A DNA stretch of 64,000 bases from Salvator merianae (GCA_003586115.2 QVOM02000112.1:107100701-107164700); one strand, 5' to 3'. Positions 12,160 through 25,627 are shown, numbered from the stretch's first letter. Translations and numbers: made by a program. The notes: generated by a model not told the origin, from the letters alone.

Positions 12160-12780
12160 AAACTAGGGGAGCTGCCAGATATGGTTAAAAAAGAGTGACA
12201 AGTGGTCAGGTGGGGGACTGAGCCAATACACAGCCCCATGAATGTGTTGCTTCACTGCCAACCTATTCCCCCCATTGCACTGACTTAAAATAAATGCAGA
12301 ATGTCCCTCACTTATCAGGAATAGCCGGTGTTCTCCCACTACCCAGCATTTGCTTGCCCCATGCCAGCATAGCATCAGCTTGGTCAACTGTCTTTGCAGC
12401 CATAAAGGGTGGCACCTTGTTTGTGAAACCAGGCATTGTGTACCTGGAGAACCCTTCATGTTTCCCCCTTCTCTCCCCCCGCCCCCAGGCTCCACACATT
12501 CCTGTCTTTCCTACCTCTCTTTTCCAAGCTCCACAGCCTGCAGGACCCCATTTCTTCCCCTGCTAAACTCCCTCAGTCACTAAACTTCTGCATTCCATCT
12601 ACAGAACCCTACTTAAGTTCCACTGTAGCCTACAGAGCTCCCCTCATTCACCTCCACTTTCTTCCGCTTCAGCCTGCAAACTACATTTTGTTTCCCTCCT
12701 TGCTTGGAACCTCCAGACATTCCCAAGTTAAGGGCTCTGGACGCACAGGCACTCTTGTTAAGCCCCCAAACTAAGAATTA
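12160..12780. other. C-rich unassigned stretch
   Basis: Pyrimidine-rich runs such as CCCCCTTCTCTCCCCCCGCC give several overlapping open frames of 60-112 codons on both strands. None shows a recognisable domain. Low complexity explains the lack of stops. Confidence 0.5.
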
Positions 12781-13123
12781 CAGAAGCAAAGAATGGGAAA
12801 TGTGCTGTAAATGATGTTCTCACACAGATTAATCTGGTTTAAATAGGCATGGAAATCACCTAATGTCAGTTGTAACTTAAAACAGAAAAACATCTATAAT
12901 CATCTGGTGAACTGTTAAGTGCTTTGAAAACCAAACACAAGAAATTTGAGTGCCAGCACCTTGTACTGTATTTATATCGGTTAGATGTAGTAAAATCTTT
13001 ATATTCCTGTCCCTTTAATAGATTTGTAGCCTACTGTTACATTAAATAAGACAGAACACAGGTTGTCTGAATAGATTAAAATCATGTTTTTTGAAATGAC
13101 TTGAAATGCACAAAGAAGGACAT

Positions 13124-13148
13124 CTGTCTGTCTGTCTGTCTGTCTGTG
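13124..13148. repeat. (CTGT)n microsatellite
   Basis: About six copies of CTGT, the last followed by GTG. Confidence 0.95.
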
Positions 13149-13149
13149 T

Positions 13150-16100
13150 GCTTATGGCATTTTAAATATGTCATTGCTTATAAACTCTGTTTATATCCCT
13201 GTTAAACAATATAAATGTATTTTTTTAAAAAGGAGTGTGGTAGTTTTCCAGAAAACTGACAAAAGACTGATGAAAGAACTCTAAATTTTAAGTCACTTGA
13301 CACCCTTATAGCAATTAATGAGGAAAGGGGGAAAGTGCTGTAACATTTGCAGGTTTTGTTTTATTTCCAACAGGTGCCGTTCTATTCAGCAAAGTATTTC
13401 AAAGCTTATTCAAATCCTTCTTGGATTACTGCTTCTTTTCCCTTATTAATTTCGTGGCTACCCTTTTTTTTTTTTGTCAACCCTAAAGTTGCCACTTATT
13501 TCAGCTTTTGCCATGTGTGTGAAGAAAAGGGAATGTTGAACAGAAAACAGCAACCTCCGCAGTGACACTCTTTAAACTTGACTAAATAGCTTTTTGTAAA
13601 AACCCTCAACCACTTTCTCTTTTTTTGGCATCGCTTATTTGGATATTGCTTAATCATCCTATCACCCTAGTGCTGCTTTGGTCCTCATTTCTGTATTGGT
13701 TTAGCTGGACACAGACTTGACTGGTGGTGGGGATAGCTGAAATGATAATGAGGACGGCACTGCACTTGTGAAAGAAATGAATGAATTTACATAGAGCAAT
13801 ATACAGCGCTGGAAAAAACAATTAAAAACACTTCCATAAAAGTCACATGTAGTATAAGCAGGAAGGAGGAGTCAACACAGGCATTGTTTTAGACAGCTGT
13901 CGTCATGCATGTTGTAGGACCTCAATACTTTGTCTAGGGGATACACTAGTAGACCTGATTGAAGGGTGGAAACGCACACACTTTTGCCCATTATCTATCT
14001 TGCATAAAAGATTTGTGGTATTGTACAGGAAGAATGCTAATGTACTCATATTGATTGGTAAAGGTTTCTGTATTGAAATGTCATATATCTACTCATCTCT
14101 ATAAATTACCTTCTCTGGGCAATTTTGAACTGGCCAATATATTGGAGTCGGACCAGCAAGTATACTAGGAGCCTCCTTTCCGCATGCTAGTGAGATCTAA
14201 GGGGGACCCTAAGGTGGGGCTTCTCTTAGACAGCACCAGCATGTGGAAGGGAGACTCCTGGTATACTTGCTGGTCCAGTATACCAGCTAGTGCCGAACTG
14301 CCCTGTGTGTGTGTAAGTGTAGGAGACTTACGTGGTGTATATACAGTATTACACTGGTCTTCTGCATTACCAGAAGCTGAGAAGTTCTGATCTTCGCTAA
14401 GACTACTTTTTCTTCATAAAAGCTGCTGTGGCAAAAAACAGAGCAAAACATTCTTTGCAGTAATAGCTAAAAATACTACCAACCATTTATAAATAAATAC
14501 TTTGACAGCTTTTGAAAAATGTAGGCATACCTGAAGTCTTGGGATGTTTGGATACATTTATTGAGCAAAAGGAGATGGCACCAATTTATGTGTAACTTGA
14601 CTCAACCTGTTTCATGCATAGCTTTATCCTTCTTCAAATAAACATTATTATACAGAAACTATTTTGAAAAAAAAAATACCTAGATGGGAATAGTGTTGAA
14701 AACCTTTAGCAGGAGGTGAAAAGGATTGCTTTGCTTTGAATTCTGGACCTCCCAAGTAAGTTTAATGGAGTACGTACTATCAGTCAGCTTCCAAGAATAC
14801 AGGAGCTTCTGATAAGAATGACTTCAGTGGTAGAACTGGAGGCCTGGAAAAGGGAAACCTGCACATTCTTTCTTTAAAATAGCCCATTATAATGGATCCA
14901 AATTTAACTCTTCTGTTATGCCTAAAGAGGTACCAAAGGCCTGTAAAATGTTCCCTTCTTCCCTTGTACTTTGTGTATTTTCCTGGCTGATCTGTTCTGG
15001 GATATTTTAACCCTTTCCCTTTTTGTTTTAGAATTTGATTAAAATGAGATTAGGTGGAAAACACAGTGCACCCGAGTATTGCGAGGGATTGATCTGATTA
15101 TTATTTATATCCCGCTTTCCCAATGGAATATGTACAAAAATGCATGTTTTTGTAAAATATAATACAGAAAACAATAAGATGGGTACAATGAAAGCAGCCA
15201 ATTTAAAATGAAAAGCTAAATCTGAAGAGTGAACAAGTAGACTGAAAAACTGAACACAAGCACCCAGCGTATGAAGCAGAGAGATCTTCAGCAAACATCC
15301 AGGAACGAGGGACTTGTTCACACACTGACATCTTGTGGAGCAAATGCCGCACAGCTGCAGTAAGGCTCCCTGGGGGTCCACATTTCTCAGCAGCAGATTT
15401 GTGGAAACTACTCACAGTGTTGGTCACTGTAACAACCTTCTGCAGCATCTAAAAGCAGAGCTAGTGGAAGGCAGTCTTGCAGTATGTCTCCAATATGAGA
15501 TAGTGTGCAACACATTCATTAGTGTGAATGAAGTTAAGATAAGCAAAAAGTAGTTTGGACAGGTTCTACAAGTTTTTGTTTAGCAGATAAAGAGCTGTGT
15601 TCTTTTTTTTTTTTTTTAAAAAAAGATCTGTTTCCCAGGATGCTTTGAGTAGAAATTAAAAATGAATAATTGAGATCTAAATGTTTTAAAGCCATAAAGG
15701 GATAAACACTGGAGGCTGTAGTAGATTTCTACTTGAGATATGCCCGCTGAAATTAAGAGAGTTAAAAGTTCATCATAACAAATTTAAGACCATTGATGTC
15801 AGAAGGCCTTCCTAAGCACTGGAACAAATAGGAAGCTGTTGTTGCTTCATATCCTAGAAAAATTGCACTTGCTGATGCTGGACATGGCCTTCGGCAAGAT
15901 CCAGCAAACCTGTCCTTATGTTAATGTGGCATAAGTGATTTATGATAGTCCTGGACTAGAACAGGAGAATTATGATCCTGCTAGAGCAGACTTATGCCTA
16001 TATTTCTTGGTCTCAGAAAAATAGATCAGAAGAAAGAGACTACCCTGAACAGCCCCTAGAGTTTCATTGCTTTGTATTTTTCCTAGTTGTGTTGGCAGTA

Positions 16101-16924
16101 ACTGAAATCTGAAGGAGAGCATTTAAACATACACACACACACACACATTTTAAAAGCACTTTCTGCTTTTTTGTAATCATTTTTTTAACAAAAGCAGCTT
16201 GGGTTCTACCCTAAGCAGTTAAATGTACTTGTAAAAATTACCAACCTGAGAGCAAGGGGAAAATATCATAAAATAAGACAAAGGGTACTTCCTATCAAAG
16301 ATGTGCAAAAGGACACAGTTTGGCTGCTTTTTATCTGAATTCAACTGCATAGTGGTGAAAAGGAGAATATTTCTCCTGTATATTGGATTTGGAAATTTGT
16401 GTGGCTAAAACATGACAGGTAAAACCATTAACAAGTAAACAGAATGCACTGAAATGCATCTAGAAGTTTTTATGTCCTTAAGTGCACTTCTACAGGGAAT
16501 GAATTCTAATTTTGCAAGCTGATAGGTTCACAAGAAATGTATTTCTAGTACAGTATACTTTTACAGCAAAGAAAGTTGTAATTTTACATCCTTTATTAGT
16601 CTTTTTAAAAAAAGACAGAAAGGAGCAACATTTCTTAAACTCTGCTGGCCTTACTTTCTAATACTGGCCCTTCCTTCCCAGGCACCCACCAACCTACCTG
16701 TCATCTACAGAAGCTTCAGAATTATCCTACCTGGGGAGCGAAGGAAAAAGAAATAGATTGCTGCTACCCATCTTCAGGGGACTGGCCTACATTACATGGT
16801 TGTTGTGAGAATGCAATGCAGGGGAAGAGCTGCCTCGAGATTCTTTTGGAAGAAATGCCATAGATAAATGTAGTGTTGGTTTACCCATCTTTGTTCACTC
16901 CATATGTCTCTTAAAAATATGCCA
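13150..16924. other. Mostly unassigned intronic sequence
   Basis: Contains a short (CA)n and, around 15090-15230, a possible antisense LINE 3' end (TTATTTATATCCCGCTTTCC). Otherwise nothing is recognised. Confidence 0.45.
16131..16147. repeat. (CA)n microsatellite
   Basis: About eight AC units. Confidence 0.9.
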
Positions 16925-17988
16925 TGTGCATTGTATTTCTGGATTTTGAGAAGGCTTTTGAGAAAGTTCAAAGACCCCTGAATAAAGGTAGTAAAGTTTG
17001 CTGATGACACTAAATTGTTCAGGGTAGTAAAAACTGAAAGAGATTGTGAAGAGACCCAGAAGGATTTCTCAGCATTGGGTGAGTAGGCACTGAAGTGACA
17101 AATGCGCAAGTCTTAGCAAGTGCAAAGTGATGCATATCGGTGCAAAAAAACCCAATTACACCTATAAACTGATGTGGGCAGAAGTTCAGTGAAGGTATTG
17201 ACCCAGTTTGCCACAGCAGTAAAAAAAAAAAGGAAAAAAAAGAAAATACAGTGTTAGATCTAATTAGGAAGGAAATAGAAATTAAACAAGCATCATTGTG
17301 CCTCTTTGTAAATCTATGGTGAGGCCATATTTGGAATATTGTGTACAATTCTGGTTACCACACCTTGGAAAACATTGTGGAACTGTCAAAAAATGCAGAA
17401 AAGGGCAACCAGAATGATCAAGGGGCTGGAACACCTCCTTTACGAAATCAAGCTATAACATCTTGGCCTCTTCAGCCTTGAAAGACAGCGTTTAAGAGGG
17501 GACCTGACTGAAGTATATAAAATCATGCATGGTATGGAAAAAGTGGATAGAGAAGAATATTTTTGCTAACACGCAGCCCTAGAACCAGGAAACATTCTAT
17601 GAAGCTGATGGGCAGGAGAGTTAGGACCAACAAGGGAGGTATTTTTTCACTCAGTGGGTCATCGGTCAATGGAATTTACAACTAGAAGAGGTGGTGACAA
17701 CAAACAGCCTGGATAGGTTAAAAAAGGGTTAGACAAATCCATGGAAGACAGATGTATCCATGGCTACTACAATGGATGCCAGGTATCACCTCCAGACTGG
17801 AGAGACAGGCAGGATGCCTCTAAAGACCATTTGCACAGAGTCGAGAGAAGGTGAAGATGTTGCCGTTGTATTCAGCTTGAGAGTACCCAGAAGCAATTGG
17901 TGGGCCACTGTGCAAGTCAGGATGCTGGACTAGATGGGCTGTGGCCCAACTCAGCAGGGCTTCTCTTACATTCTTATGTTCTTACATT
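16925..17988 (+). mobile_element. CR1 LINE, 3' half of ORF2 and 3' UTR
   Basis: The longest CR1 copy in the window. A FLDFEKAF segment near 16937 may be a motif A remnant. VVKFADDTKLF near 16990 is the catalytic reverse transcriptase motif, so the stretch between the two has been deleted. Then follow the conserved block around GCCATATTTGGAATATTGTG, KLMGRRVRTNKGG near 17600, and the 3' end GATGCTGGACTAGATGGGCT ... TTCTTATGTTCTTAC. Frameshifts and stops are frequent. Confidence 0.9.
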
Positions 17989-17994
17989 ATTGTG

Positions 17995-19290
17995 AATTCA
18001 GTGTCACCCCGTATATTCCCTGTGATTATTCTGCTACTACGTAGACTGGGGAAAATCTGTTTTATACACCTTTAAACTCAAATCTGGCTGTCTTAGTACT
18101 GCTTTTTGTTGCACAGAGAGCTTACCTGGGGAGTAGCATTTGAGTTCTGTGGCACATATTTATAACTCTGTTTTGATTTTTATTGTTCCAAATTAAAAAA
18201 AAAAAAAAAATCTTACAACTATCCCTAGCTTTCTTGTAGAAATACTGTATTATCTGACTCATTTTAAGGGAATCTGGTTCTCGTTCCTTCTATATCCCTC
18301 AACTACAAAACCTGAGGATCAGGAAGCATACATTTTAAGTATCCCCCATTTTTTTAAAATACCAGCTTTAAATCTAGATATTAAGGGTGGAATTTACTTT
18401 CCACTAAAATGAGTTTCTGTGGGATGGCAAAAAAGAAGACTTACTTTGCTGTGTTTGGCTTGACTGCCCCTAACTTATCTTGAAAAAAAAGCAAGGAAGA
18501 TCTTTATAAACTGGCAGATGACTATATCTAGGGATACACATAAGAGAGGCAAAGGAGAATACTCCCTTCCCTTCCTACACAGCTCTGTCTTATAGCAGGC
18601 TGTAAGCATGGAGAATGTGCTAAATCTCTAGAGACCTGGAAATTTCATTCCAAGTTTATTTAGACCTTATATTGGGAGAACCGTGTTCTTTTCTGATGTT
18701 AAGAGCTCCTCATGTGAAAATGCTCATGGTCTGAGCAAACAATCTCTAGTTTAAGCTGTCATCTTAAAACATTGCTTTTTAAATATAACTTGCAGTTTAA
18801 GTGCTAGCCTGTCTTTTGTACTCTGGTATAAAAACTCCAAGACTTTTTTTAAACAGAGCTTCTGTATATTTCAGATGTTGTTTAAAACCTGTTATACATG
18901 TGAGTTATAATTATATTACTTGCGAACAGTAGACTTTCTGACAAGGGCTCTGAAAATATGTGAAAAGTATCTACAGAATGAGTAAAAGCACGTAAACATA
19001 ATACATTTAAGGAGGAAAAAGTAATTATTTAGTTATTTCAAAAAGAATGTCTAGTTTTTACTTTGTATGCTGTTTGAAGAAACAGTTCCTACCAAAAAGA
19101 ACCCAACCAGGATTTAAATGTTGAAACATTTATTTTTGCACATCAGTGTGCTGCTGAAAGCTTTATTACTCTGAGTTTGAGTGCTGAGCTTAGATAGATA
19201 CTCTTTCCTTTTTGGACGGAGATGAAAACTTAAACATTGAGTTCTATCAGGAAGGCATTCCTATTTCTGGAAAAAAAAACCAGTTCTTCT
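17995..19290. other. Unassigned AT-rich sequence
   Basis: No element is recognised; a run of 16-17 A lies near 18195. Confidence 0.45.
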
Positions 19291-19293
19291 GAT

Positions 19294-20500
19294 TTGTTAT
19301 TTATTTACTGTTTGCATTTTTATCCCACCCTATACCGAAAGGCCTCAGGGCGGGTTACAATATTAAAAACCAATATAAAATGAACATACTAAAACAATAA
19401 CAGTGTCTGAAAATGGGGAGGAAAAGCTGTTTCCTTATTTAGCCAAAGGCCAGGGCAAAGAGGTGTGTCTTCACTGCTTTCCTAACCATGTAAACTGAAG
19501 GTGCATGACGCACCTCGGCGGGAGACTATTCCATAGTCTGGGAGCCATCATTGAGAAGGCCCTATTGTGGGTGGCCACCCCTTTTGCTACTGAGGGTTGT
19601 GGTACAACCAGGAGGGCCTCCCCTGCAGATCTTAAGGCATGGGCAGGCTGATATGGAAAAAGGCATTCCTTTAGATATATGGGGCCCAAGCCATTTAGGG
19701 CCCCATATTGGCAGCCAGTGCAGTTCTTTTAAGACTAGCGTGATGTGGATCCAGCCAGCTGTCCTGGTCAGCAGTCTAACAGCTGCATTCTGCACTAGCT
19801 GCAGCTTCTAAACCGTCTTCAAGGACAGCCCCACATAGAGCTCACTACAGTAGTCCAGTCTGAAAGTTACCAGAGCATGGATAACTGTGGCCAAATCATC
19901 TCTGTCCAGAAGGGGCCTTAGCTGTCAAACCAGCCATAGTTGGAAATAGACACTCTTGGCCGCGGCCTCCACCTGAGCGTCAAACATCAGCACAGGATCC
20001 AAAAGCACCCCCAGATTTCGCACCTGTCGGTTCCAGGGCATTACAACCCCAATGAGAACAGGACACCCGCTCAGTTTCATGGACTCAAGACCCTGTGACA
20101 GAACCTCGGATGGGGACCAATAAATTGAAGCTAACTGTCTGGAGTCAGCTTCAATTTATTGGCCCCCGTCCAGGCCATTACTGCCTCGAGGCACCTGTCA
20201 AGCACTTCAGCCACCCTCCTGATTCAGACAGCACAGAGAGATAGAGGAACCACAAAAGCGAGTTCTCAGGATGTTGAGCAGGAATTTCCCACTATCACTC
20301 TCTAGGATTGGCCTTGGAGATAGGAGTGGAATCAATGCAGCACACTGCATCCAATTCCCAAACTCTGCAGCCTTTCCAGAAGGATACCATGGTCAATGGT
20401 ATCAAAAACTGCCAAGAGATCCAGTAGAACCAACAGGGTTTCACTCCCTCTGTCTCTCTCCTGGAGATTGGTTGTTCCATAGAAAAATATGATGTTCCAG
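19294..20500 (-). mobile_element. L2-clade LINE, deleted reverse transcriptase
   Basis: On the minus strand the order is: VLLDLLAVFDTIDHGILLER (motif A region, near 20400), then VRNLGVLLDPVLMFDAQVE (near 20000), LDYCSELYVGLSL and QNAAVRLLTRTAG (near 19780), and the C-terminus RAFSMMAPRLWNSLPPR (near 19540). The 3' UTR contains GGTATAGGGTGGGATAAAAA. The catalytic YADD block expected after motif A is absent, so part of the domain is deleted. A 25-bp inverted duplication sits at 20108-20171. Confidence 0.88.
20108..20171. repeat. 25-bp inverted duplication (hairpin)
   Basis: Arms 20108-20132 and 20147-20171 are reverse complements with two mismatches, around a 14-nt loop. The inner 16 bases (CCAATAAATTGAAGCT / AGCTTCAATTTATTGG) pair perfectly. 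The right arm fits the normal L2 reading frame (the NKLKLNPDK region), so the left arm looks like a local inverted copy. Confidence 0.85.
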
Positions 20501-20814
20501 CCGTCAGAGTAGTTTGAAGAAGAAACAGATGAGTTTAAAAAACAAACAAACCAGATAAACATTCTAGTATGTAAATATGGTAGAAGCGTATATAGTAAAG
20601 CCCTGTTTTAAGCAAATTCAGTTTGCATGATTTCAGTAGAACATGTTTTGCCCTTTGAGATCTTGTTTTGCTATTAAGAGATATTAAGCATTCCTGTTAA
20701 TGTATTTCCCCTAACTTTAAAGGTCTATTACTCACTTAACATTAGTTTCACATTAAGTGATGTCTTGCCAAAACAGAACCCTCACATTAGATAGGGCCCA
20801 ACTGTATTCACACA

Positions 20815-21590
20815 CAGTGGGTAAAGAGGTGTGTCTTCAGTAGCACCTAAAAGCTGTAATTGTAGACCCCATATGAATTTCAGAGAGGAAGGCATGATGT
20901 GTGTCTGGCCAGAAATTATCATCAGCATTCAAGCTGCTGTATTCTTTAAGCTTCCAAAATCGCCTTCAAAGGTAGCCCCATACAGAGAGCATTATACTAG
21001 TCTAATATGGAGGTTACCAGAGCATGGATCACCATGACCAAGTTATCCCTATCCAAGAAATGGTGAAGCTGGTGAACCAGTAAGAGATGGAGATAGGTAC
21101 TCCTAGCTATTGCTGCCACATGGGTCTCAAATGAGAACGATGAATCCTGAAGCACCCCAGATCACACACCTGTTCTTTCCAGAGTAAAAGAGCCCCATCA
21201 AGAATCAAGTGCTCCTTAACTTCCGGGACTCGGGACCCAGTTACACGAAGGGCCCAGTCACACCTTAGTTTTAATCCAGCTTCCGTCCACTTTGGGATGG
21301 AAAGAACACATCAGCCAAGTGACAAATAATTTTCTTTCCACATTATCTAACCCAAAGGTGGATTTTCTAAGTTAGATGATGCCAAAAGGAATCATCTTAT
21401 GATTTCACTGATGTGTTCTCTCAGTCTGAAAGTGGACTGAAGCTGGATTAAAACTTAAGTGTGACTGGACCCAAAGTGTCTCTATCTGGTCTGGGTTCAT
21501 TTTCAATTTGTTGACCACATTCAGCTCATTACTGCCTCCAGGCAGTGGTTGAATACCTGAACTGCCTCCCCTGACTCTTAAGATAACAAT
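20815..21590 (-). mobile_element. Second L2-clade LINE, split by a MITE
   Basis: The part 20815-21249 parallels 19455-20060 of the neighbouring copy (shared AAGAGGTGTGTCTTC and GTTACCAGAGCATGGAT). The part 21473-21590 encodes NELNVVNKLKMNPDQIETLW on the minus strand, matching the conserved NKLKLNPDKTE block. The two parts are separated by the MITE at 21250-21472. Confidence 0.8.
21250..21472. mobile_element. Palindromic MITE nested in L2
   Basis: The ends form arms of about 65 bp. The left is GGGCCCAGTCACACCTTAGT ... TAATCCAGCTTCCGTCCACTTT. The right is its reverse complement, ending AAGTGTGACTGGACCC. GAACACATCAG / CTGATGTGTTC continue the pairing inward. It has no coding capacity. The target duplication is unclear. 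Confidence 0.85.
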
Positions 21591-21939
21591 CTTTAACAAG
21601 CACTTCAGGTGAAGTGGCTGCTTTCAGGGCACAAAATTGTGCACACCCTGTGCCCTGGGAGCATTCTTGTGGTGAAACAGGGGTGCACAGATGTGGAGCC
21701 CCTGCACCACCAGATCTATCCCTCAGTGCCATTAAGACCATGTACGAATCTTGACCAACATATGTTACAAATCCAGCATGGTTTTTCAATGGATGCAGGA
21801 AAACCTGAAGGAAGTAGATTAGAATTTTCTTCTGTCTCATTGTAGAACTGATTAAATGTCGAATCTGTCTTAATCCCATTAGTTGATAACTGTTGGGAAT
21901 AAGATGTGAGAGCACCATTATCTTTAATTTTCTTAACTT

Positions 21940-22240
21940 TTCAGTGGTTTTTGATCCTATGGACTACTCTGTCTTCCTGGAAGACAGATGCTATATTTAA
22001 GCATGACAGGCACTGTTATGTGGTAGTTTTACTCCTTTCTGCAGGATTATTCTGAGAAGATAATTCAAACCTACCATAGAAGACTACATAAGTTTTTTTC
22101 TTGTTCCCCATGATGCTTAACATCTACAAGAAAATGCTGGTAGATAGCATCCAAGGATTTGGAGTATAGTATCCAGTATGCAGATGATAATCACCTCTCT
22201 GTCTCCACTGAATTTGTATCAAAATAGAGTTTAAGTACTA
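21940..22240 (+). mobile_element. L2-clade LINE reverse transcriptase fragment
   Basis: The sense strand holds a decayed motif A (VVFDPMDYSVFLED) and then PMMLNIYKKMLVDSIQGFGV. After a frameshift comes SIQYADDNHLS, which carries the catalytic YADD motif. It lies head to head with the antisense L2 copy before it. Confidence 0.75.
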
Positions 22241-22469
22241 AACGAGTACTTTGGGGATGTGGTAAACTGTGGTCCTTCATTTGTAACTGCTTCCTTAAAT
22301 ACAGTTCAGTTGAACAAGTTATAGAATAGATTAGACTGTCACTGATGGCAACATCTATGAGGAATTCTCTTCTACTGAGCATCAGGAGATTCCTATCTCT
22401 GGCTAAATTTAAAAGACTAAAGATGTTCAGTTTTTTAGTAATCAAAATAATTTCTTGTCATTTTTGACT

Positions 22470-23520
22470 TCTGTTCTGAACTGTTGATTGTGATATGCCT
22501 GCTTTAAATTATTGGTTGATTTTTTTGTGTCTTAGGTTGTGCTTTGCTTTTGAACGAAGGGTGGAATATTAAATATATGCATAGCAAAATAAATATTAAT
22601 ATGTCAACTTGCAGTTAAAAAATCTATTTCAAGGAGATCAAGAGTCATCAGAAAATAGTGAAATATTAGTACTTTATGTCATTATTTCCTGAAACATGGT
22701 TCTAATAAGAACTTTCCACTAATATTTTTTCACAATGCTCCTCTGATGTAACTGTTCAGGTTTTCTTACTAACTCTAGTTCAGCATTAATAACACTATAT
22801 CATCTCCACACTCATGGGATTTTGGAGGTGATGTAGTCTTGCTACAGAGAAAGACGCATAATCCTGTTTGTGTGTGAATATTGATTTTTTTGAGAAGAGA
22901 CTCAAGTGTGACGGATGTGTATAATTCGGGGGGGGGGCAGTTACTGAAAAATATCAAGTGCTTTGAAAATATTAATAGAATTCTTTCAGCAAGAATACTG
23001 ATTCTTCAATAAAGTCTTGTATTTTCAATCACTAAGCTGTCAGTCACCAACTTCATGGACATTTTGATTTTCAGGTATCTTGTTTATTTCTTTTGATGTA
23101 GCCTACACAAGCCACAGTTATCCATTGTGTAATTTCTGCTATGCAAACCGTTCTGTACAAATCACTTTAGAGGAGCCAGAAATAATCGCTGGATCCCCTA
23201 ACTGCCAGTTTTTAACTAATGACTTTTATAAAGCAATTTCACACAGCATGGTTTCGTGCTTTACAAGTTTTAGCAACCATGTATTTACTGCGCTACGTAA
23301 AATTGTATTATATGAGTGATGACTGTAAGTGAAAGTCTAGGCACTACTGTTGCCTTAAAAATCTGGCCTGTTGACTGTCATTTGAGTTAGTGGAGAACAA
23401 TTGTAGGGTTTGGCTGTCCCATACGCAGTATTCTGGAAGAAGTAGTTCCAGATCAACTCACTTGAGAAAATTGAAGGCTGGTTGAGTTCCTCTTATATCT
23501 GAATTAGTCGCTTGGAAGTA
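22470..23520. other. Unassigned intronic sequence
   Basis: No element is recognised; a G9 run lies at about 22929. Confidence 0.45.
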
Positions 23521-23741
23521 AGGCTGTGTTCACATACAGTTGATTTTTTAAAGATTTCTGAATGCATTAGAGGAGGCTTAGAGACAGGTGGGATCATTTG
23601 ATCAGTCTACCCCACGCCTCTCATGAACTTTCTAGGGTAGAAAAGATGGGTTAGAGGTGGGATGAGAACATGAGTGCCACACACGATCTTTTCTAATGCA
23701 CTCTTGAGTTGCTTTTTTTGACTAACTGTAAACACAATCTA
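23521..23741. mobile_element. Possible MITE with inverted ends
   Basis: The left AGGCTGTGTTCACATACAGT and the reverse complement of the right (AGATTGTGTTTACAGTTAGT) resemble each other. The block TGCATTAGA occurs near both ends in opposite orientation. Confidence 0.45.
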
Positions 23742-25627
23742 AGTTCATTATTTTTCTGGAATGAGAATGCTGTCTCATTCCTTTCAAGCGTTCCTGATAG
23801 CTAGCACATATAGCCTCAGTTTCCTCACACCTTGTGTCAGAGTGCAGAGAGAAGCAGGAACAACAACTCCAAAGCGTAGCCAGCTTTGTTCGACTGTATG
23901 CATGTACTGGTAATGAAATAATGCTGAACATGGTAAGGAAATCTTCCTCACTCCAGATGAGGTATGAAGGATGAGTGAATGGAAGTGTTTGGAAAGAAGT
24001 TTGAGAGGAGCCCATTTTGGAAACAAATTGAGTTAACTGTTTTCTTGTTAAGATACTGCTAAAATTGCTTCCTTTTTAGCACACTACTTTAAACCTGAAT
24101 TTTAACAAAAATCCCTTATTTTACCAAATATCTTTATTCCTCTTCACCATCTTTGTGTCTACTTCAGTTTTGTTACTGTTGTCCCTCCTCACTTCATTTA
24201 TTCCCCTTCCTCAGTAGCCCTTCCCAAAAACAGGAACTTAATTTGAACTATTGTTTCTTGGGGCATAATTCTAAATCTCTTTCAGAACCACAGCTCTGCT
24301 CAGACTTTAAATAATCAGACATGGATGCATCATGTCTTCCTTCAGCAGACTGCAGTCATAATCTGTAGTAACTGAAAAGAAATTCCAAATGTATAGCCCT
24401 GCTGAAATTTATTCCATTATTAAAATTTGTTTCCTACTCTGTGCAAATAGTTGGATACAGGTTTTCCTTTCTGTTAAGAAGCCAGCGTAGCATATTACTG
24501 CAAGCACAAAAATGTGTGATCCAGTTTCCAAACAGGTTTGTTTCTTGGAGCTTTAATGGATTAGAGCACCACTGATCCAAGTCTGGCCTTTCTGGGTGTC
24601 ACCACAGTACCAGGGAATGGTGGGAGCTGTAGTTCAACAACATGGCAGGTTTAGTAGGGAGCCTTCCCTGAAATAGAGCCTGTTTAATCAAGTGCCTGAA
24701 GTATTAGCCTTGGCTGTCTCTGTCTATGTTATGTTTCCATCTCCAGACATCTGAAAGGGGAAGAAACACATAACCCTTCTTTAAGACGATGATTGGCAAA
24801 AGTTAGGGTCGTGAATAGCCAGTGAGCATAATCAGCAGACATTTTGAGTGGCTGTTGTTGTTCAGGCCTCAGAGTTAACACATTTTCCTCTGTTTTCCTG
24901 AATCAGTATGCATGTAAATAAATGCCAGTTGACCAACTGATGAATTCTGCAGCTACAGGGGCTTGTGCCAAGATTCATACTTGTCTTACAGAATGACAGA
25001 ACCTCCCCCTGCTTTGTGTTTTAGGGCTGTTCATATGTGAAATGGATAAATCTGTGCATAATGACTTGGCTGGACCTTGGCTCTAGAATCTCTCCTAGAA
25101 GATAGATGAAGGAGCAGCAAGGCAAAGGAGTAGAATATTCCACTGAAAATATAATCTATCCTCACATGGGTGTTTGTCCCTTCAAGCTGCCTCTTCAAAA
25201 ACCTGGCTGATCTTAAAATGTCAAAGTCTCTCATAGCTCCAGATGCATGTATAGATCTTTGTAAATAAGCGAGGGGAAGCAGTGATTAGTATGGTGTTAT
25301 TTTGAAGTAGTTCAGGGTGATAACCTGCAGGGTGGAGTGTAAATGCATGGTTTGTTAAACAGTCGATTTGTGGCTTGTTAAAACTTGTGCATCTTCCCTG
25401 TCTTTGCGTTTAGCTTCTCTAGCTCCCCACCCCCTTCAGTTTATAGTTCATGAAAAATCTGAACCAAGCCAAAGCTTGCTGGTTATAAAAAGAAAACAAG
25501 AAACCATAAGCTATATCAAACTTTTAGCACCCAGAACATAATTGTAGTGACATATGTATTCATAATGCAATAGATGCAGAATACAATTATAATTGGAAAT
25601 TTATTGTCTGCAGTGTATTTGATCTCA

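Noticed and set aside
12160..12780. Possible promoter or exon 1 of MICU2 in the C-rich stretch
   Set aside because: It is pyrimidine-rich but poor in CpG, and it lacks the Ala/Gly/Arg-rich targeting sequence expected of exon 1.
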